Positions 5,695 to 8,231 of a stretch of DNA of 8,231 bases are shown here, piece by piece (the first letter of the stretch is position 1; each line of letters begins with the position of its first letter). Source of the DNA: Bacillota bacterium (GTDB lineage Bacteria; Bacillota; Sulfobacillia; Thermaerobacterales; Thermaerobacteraceae). Made by a program: the position numbers and the translations under genes. The DNA is taken from positions 1 to 8,231 of the forward strand of contig QGUQ01000070.1 in the NCBI GenBank assembly GCA_003242195.1, read 5' to 3'. The notes below the pieces were generated by a model. It saw only the letters and a list, made by a program, of their open reading frames with translations, was not told the origin of the DNA and ran no database searches.

Positions 5695-7224
5695 TCACAT
5701 CCCTCCCAGCTTGGCGACGAACTGCGTGACCGGCGCGTTCAGGATCTCCATCAGCACGCCGGGGTACCAGAAGAGGACGAGCATGCCGGCGACCAGCGGA
5801 ACGAACGTCACCAGCTCGCGGCCGGTCACGTCAGGCAAGCCCTCGTACTCCGGTCGGGGCCGGCCCATCGCCACCCGCTGCAGCATGGTCAGGTTATACA
5901 TGGCGGCGCCCACAAGCCCGACCAGGGCACAGTAGACGGCCACCGGAAACACGGGCAGCGTCCCCATCAGGGAGAAGAACTCGCCGATGAAGGTGCTGAA
6001 GCCCGGCAAGCCCAGGTTGGCGAAGGCCGCGATGCCCAGGAAGGTAGCGCCGACAGGCGTCGTCCGGAACATGCCGCCCAGCTTGTCGAAATCACGGGTG
6101 TGGGTGCGATCGTACCAGAAGCCGACCAGCAAGAACAGCAGCGCCGAGGCCAGGCCGTGGGCGACCATCATGAACACCGCGGCCGACGAGGCCGCCTGGG
6201 CCGCCGAGGCGGCGATGGCCGGCTCCAGGCCCGCTGCCGGGGCGCCGGCGGCGGCCGCCAGGGCCAGGACCACGAAGCCCATCTGGCTCACCGACGAGTA
6301 GGCCACCAGCCGCTTGAAGTCCCGCTGGCCCAGGGCGGTGAAGGCGCCGTAGACGATCGCGATCACGCCGAAGGCCGCCAGCACGCCCGACAGCTCCCGG
6401 GCCACGTCGGGAAGCGTGGGCCACGTGATGCGCATCATGCCGTAGGTGCCCATCTTCAGCAGCACCGCGGCCAGGATCACGCTGATGGGCGTAGGCGCCT
6501 CCACGTGGGCGTCGGGCAGCCACGTGTGGACCGGCCACATGGGCGTCTTGATGGCGAAGCCTGCCAGCAGCAGGAAGAACAGGGGCACCTTCAGGGCCTC
6601 CGGCACGGCAGCAGGCGCGCGCTGGGCCAGCTCGATCATGTCGAAGCTGTTGGCGCCCGTCAGGAAGTACAGCGTCAAGATGCCCACGATGAGCACGATG
6701 CTGCCCACCAGCGTGTAGATGAAGAACTTGATCGCAGCGTAGTCACGGCGCGGCCCGCCCCAGATCCCGATGAGGAAGTACATCGGGATCAGAGACAGCT
6801 CGAAGAACACGTAGAACAGCAGGTAGTCCAGCGCCAGGAAGACGCCGAACATGCCGACGACCAGGAACTGCAGCAGCACCCAGTACTCCTTCGTCCGGTG
6901 CTCGATGTTCCACGACGCGATGGCGGCCAGCGGCGCCACCAGCGCCGTCAACGCCACCAGGGCGAGGGAGATCCCGTCCACGCCCAGGAAGTACTGGGCG
7001 CCCAGGCTGGGGATCCAGTCATAGCGCTCGACGAATTGCAGCCCCGGGACGGTCGGGTCGTACCCGGCCCAGACCGCTGCCACCAGCACCAGCGGCACCG
7101 CCAGCGTCACGGTTCCCAGCACGCGGATGGCCTGCTTGGCCTCCCGCGGCAGGAGCAGGGTGATCAGGGCCCCGAGCGCCGGCACCCCCAGGATCAGGCT
7201 CAGGTAGGGCAGCGACGCGCTCAT
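5695..7224 (-). CDS. nuoM: NADH-quinone oxidoreductase subunit M (complex I)
   Basis: NuoM is a proton-pumping antiporter-like subunit of the complex I membrane arm. The ATG at 7224 gives 509 residues, the usual size, with about 14 helices. All four expected channel residues are visible: E142 in TM5 (YVFFELSLIPMYFLIG), K226 in TM7 (GFAIKTPMWPVHTWLPDAH), K257 in TM8 (AAVLLKMGTYGMMR) and E415 in TM12 (GLPGFSTFIGEFFSLMG). The FKRLVAYSSVSQMGF motif (303-317) is also typical. An Ala-rich stretch of about 20 residues (about 323-349) is inserted between two helices after this motif and looks longer than in E. coli NuoM. The start ATG overlaps the nuoL stop by one base (TGATG) and has GGGAGG (7234-7239) 9 bases upstream, which implies translational coupling. 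A GTG one codon earlier is possible. The protein would pump protons as NADH or another donor is oxidised. Confidence 0.97.
   Translation of the reverse strand: MSASLPYLSLILGVPALGALITLLLPREAKQAIRVLGTVTLAVPLVLVAAVWAGYDPTVPGLQFVERYDWIPSLGAQYFLGVDGISLALVALTALVAPLAAIASWNIEHRTKEYWVLLQFLVVGMFGVFLALDYLLFYVFFELSLIPMYFLIGIWGGPRRDYAAIKFFIYTLVGSIVLIVGILTLYFLTGANSFDMIELAQRAPAAVPEALKVPLFFLLLAGFAIKTPMWPVHTWLPDAHVEAPTPISVILAAVLLKMGTYGMMRITWPTLPDVARELSGVLAAFGVIAIVYGAFTALGQRDFKRLVAYSSVSQMGFVVLALAAAAGAPAAGLEPAIAASAAQAASSAAVFMMVAHGLASALLFLLVGFWYDRTHTRDFDKLGGMFRTTPVGATFLGIAAFANLGLPGFSTFIGEFFSLMGTLPVFPVAVYCALVGLVGAAMYNLTMLQRVAMGRPRPEYEGLPDVTGRELVTFVPLVAGMLVLFWYPGVLMEILNAPVTQFVAKLGGM
5701..5707 (-). promoter_or_regulatory. 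Ribosome-binding site within the end of nuoM that selects the nuoN start
   Basis: On the - strand GGGAGGG lies inside the last codons of nuoM. It is 8 bases from the ATG at 5692 but only 2 bases from the GTG at 5698, so the ATG is favoured. A ribosome ending nuoM at TGA (5697-5695) is placed to restart on nuoN at once. Confidence 0.65.
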
Positions 7225-8231
7225 CACTTCAGGCCTCCCGTCACTTGCAAGATCAGCAGGGTGAGGGCGACGACGCCGGCGAACAGCGTCAGCATGTAGG
7301 TGTGGACCAGGCCGGTGGACCAGCGACGGGTCACGTCTCCCACCCAGACCACGGCCCGCGCTACGCCGTTGACCAGGCCGTCGACCACCAGCCGATCGAT
7401 GCCCGCCGCGAGCTTCGCCAGCAGCGCCGAGCCGCCCAGGACGACTTGCTCATAGGCCCAGTCGAAGAACCACTTCTCCCGGAGCACGTAATAGGGCGTC
7501 TCCAGGGCGGCGCGCAGGGTCCGGGTCGAGACCCAGCCCAGCCCGTAGACCACGATCCCGGCCAGGATGCCACCGACGGCGAAGAGCGTCCCCACCAGCA
7601 CCACCAGGCTTTCGGGCTCGTGGGCGGCGGCGTGCTCGCCGTAGGTGATGAACTCCTGGACCGGCGCCCCGAACAGGGCGGGCGCCAGGAATCCCGCAGC
7701 GAGGGCCGGGATGGCCAGGAGGATCAGCGGCCACGTCATCTCCGGCCCGCCCTCGTGGGCATGCTCGTACCGTTCCGGATCGCGGGGCCGCCCGAAGAAG
7801 GTCAGTATCAGGGCCCGCGTCATGTAGAAGGCGGTCAGGCCCGCCGTCACGGCCCCGGCCCAGAACAGGGCGGGATACTGCGAGTGGTAGGCCGCCAGCA
7901 GGATCTCGTCCTTGGAATAGAAGCCGGAGAAGGGCCAGATCCCGGACAGGGCCAGCATGCCGATGAGGAAGGTCGCCGCGGTGACCTTCAACTTCCGCGC
8001 CAGCCCGCCCATCTCGTGCACATTCTGCGTGTGGACGGCGTGGATGACGACGCCCGAACCCAGGAACAGCAGGGCCTTGAAGAAGCCATGGGTCCACAGG
8101 TGGAACATGGCGGCGGTGTAGCCGCCGACGCCCAGGGCCATCACCATGTAGCCCAGCTGGCTGACCGTGGAATAGGCCAGCACCTTCTTGATGTCCGACT
8201 GCACGACGGCGATGGTGGCCGCCAGGAAGGC
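7224..8231 (-). CDS. nuoL: NADH-quinone oxidoreductase subunit L (complex I), C-terminal part
   Basis: The reading frame is open to the window edge at 8231, so the N-terminal half is missing; 335 residues are visible where the family usually has about 600-650. The visible part starts in AFLAATIAVVQSDIKKVLAY, a hallmark NuoL stretch, continuing through STVSQLGYM. It includes THGFFKALLFLGSG with the TM10-type lysine (visible residue 52) and GFYSKDEILLAAY with the conserved K-D pair (107-108), both matching proton-channel residues of E. coli NuoL (K342 and K399-D400). The C-terminal third contains the long amphipathic connection characteristic of NuoL and a final helix preceded by RRWSTGLVHTYML. 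NuoL is the distal pump of complex I, and its lateral helix ties the antiporter-like subunits together. The stop TGA (7226-7224) overlaps the nuoM ATG by one base. nuoK and earlier nuo genes should lie beyond the edge in the usual order. Confidence 0.97.
   Translation of the reverse strand, partial: AFLAATIAVVQSDIKKVLAYSTVSQLGYMVMALGVGGYTAAMFHLWTHGFFKALLFLGSGVVIHAVHTQNVHEMGGLARKLKVTAATFLIGMLALSGIWPFSGFYSKDEILLAAYHSQYPALFWAGAVTAGLTAFYMTRALILTFFGRPRDPERYEHAHEGGPEMTWPLILLAIPALAAGFLAPALFGAPVQEFITYGEHAAAHEPESLVVLVGTLFAVGGILAGIVVYGLGWVSTRTLRAALETPYYVLREKWFFDWAYEQVVLGGSALLAKLAAGIDRLVVDGLVNGVARAVVWVGDVTRRWSTGLVHTYMLTLFAGVVALTLLILQVTGGLK

Noticed and set aside
5693..5698. GTG start at 5698 for nuoN overlapping the nuoM stop
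   Set aside because: Only 2 bases separate it from the GGGAGGG ribosome site; the ATG at 5692 has the normal 8-base spacing.
4736..7299. Forward open frames of 293 and 399 codons opposite nuoN and nuoM
   Set aside because: The products are Gln/His/Arg/Gly-rich low-complexity sequences that mirror the conserved nuo codons. They have no ribosome site or recognisable domain.

Overview
The window is GC-rich (about two-thirds G+C by eye). It uses ATG, GTG and TTG starts with strong purine-rich Shine-Dalgarno sites and carries one end of each of two respiratory gene clusters. The visible c-type cytochrome is tethered by an N-terminal membrane helix rather than released by a cleaved signal peptide, and a separate Rieske protein sits in the same operon. 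Together with the strong Shine-Dalgarno sites this suggests a high-GC, respiring, single-membrane bacterium, perhaps a Thermaerobacter/Symbiobacterium/Sulfobacillus-type Firmicute or a Chloroflexota relative. That placement is inference; no marker gene is present.

Layout: positions 1-1654 (+) hold the 3' end of a quinol:cytochrome c reductase operon: a Rieske iron-sulfur protein cut by the window edge, a 44-residue single-helix membrane protein, and a diheme membrane-anchored cytochrome c. A hairpin at 1699-1736 closes this unit. Positions 1780-2529 (+) encode an unrecognised two-helix membrane protein with a faint resemblance to the NERD fold. Positions 2530-2749 hold no gene but are dense in inverted repeats, including two mutually exclusive pairings just before the next ribosome-binding site. 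Positions 2750-4018 (+) encode a CPA2-type cation/proton antiporter with a DD ion-binding motif and no regulatory C-terminal domain. A perfect 13-bp hairpin at 4097-4127 separates it from the opposing cluster. Positions 4199-8231 (-) hold the distal end of a complex I operon, nuoL (partial), nuoM and nuoN, tightly packed with near-overlapping stops and starts.

The genes fit one energy-conserving membrane: complex I (NuoL/M/N pump module) reduces menaquinone or another quinone, the Rieske/cytochrome b-type complex passes electrons to the diheme cytochrome c and on to an oxidase, and the antiporter exchanges the resulting proton gradient for a monovalent cation gradient. The main points worth a second look are a glutamate in NuoN where the TM8 proton-channel lysine is normally found, the 44-residue membrane protein in the bc operon, the structured leader of the antiporter, and extra cysteines next to the Rieske cluster box. 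I saw no mobile element, CRISPR array or RNA gene, and no novel multi-gene system.
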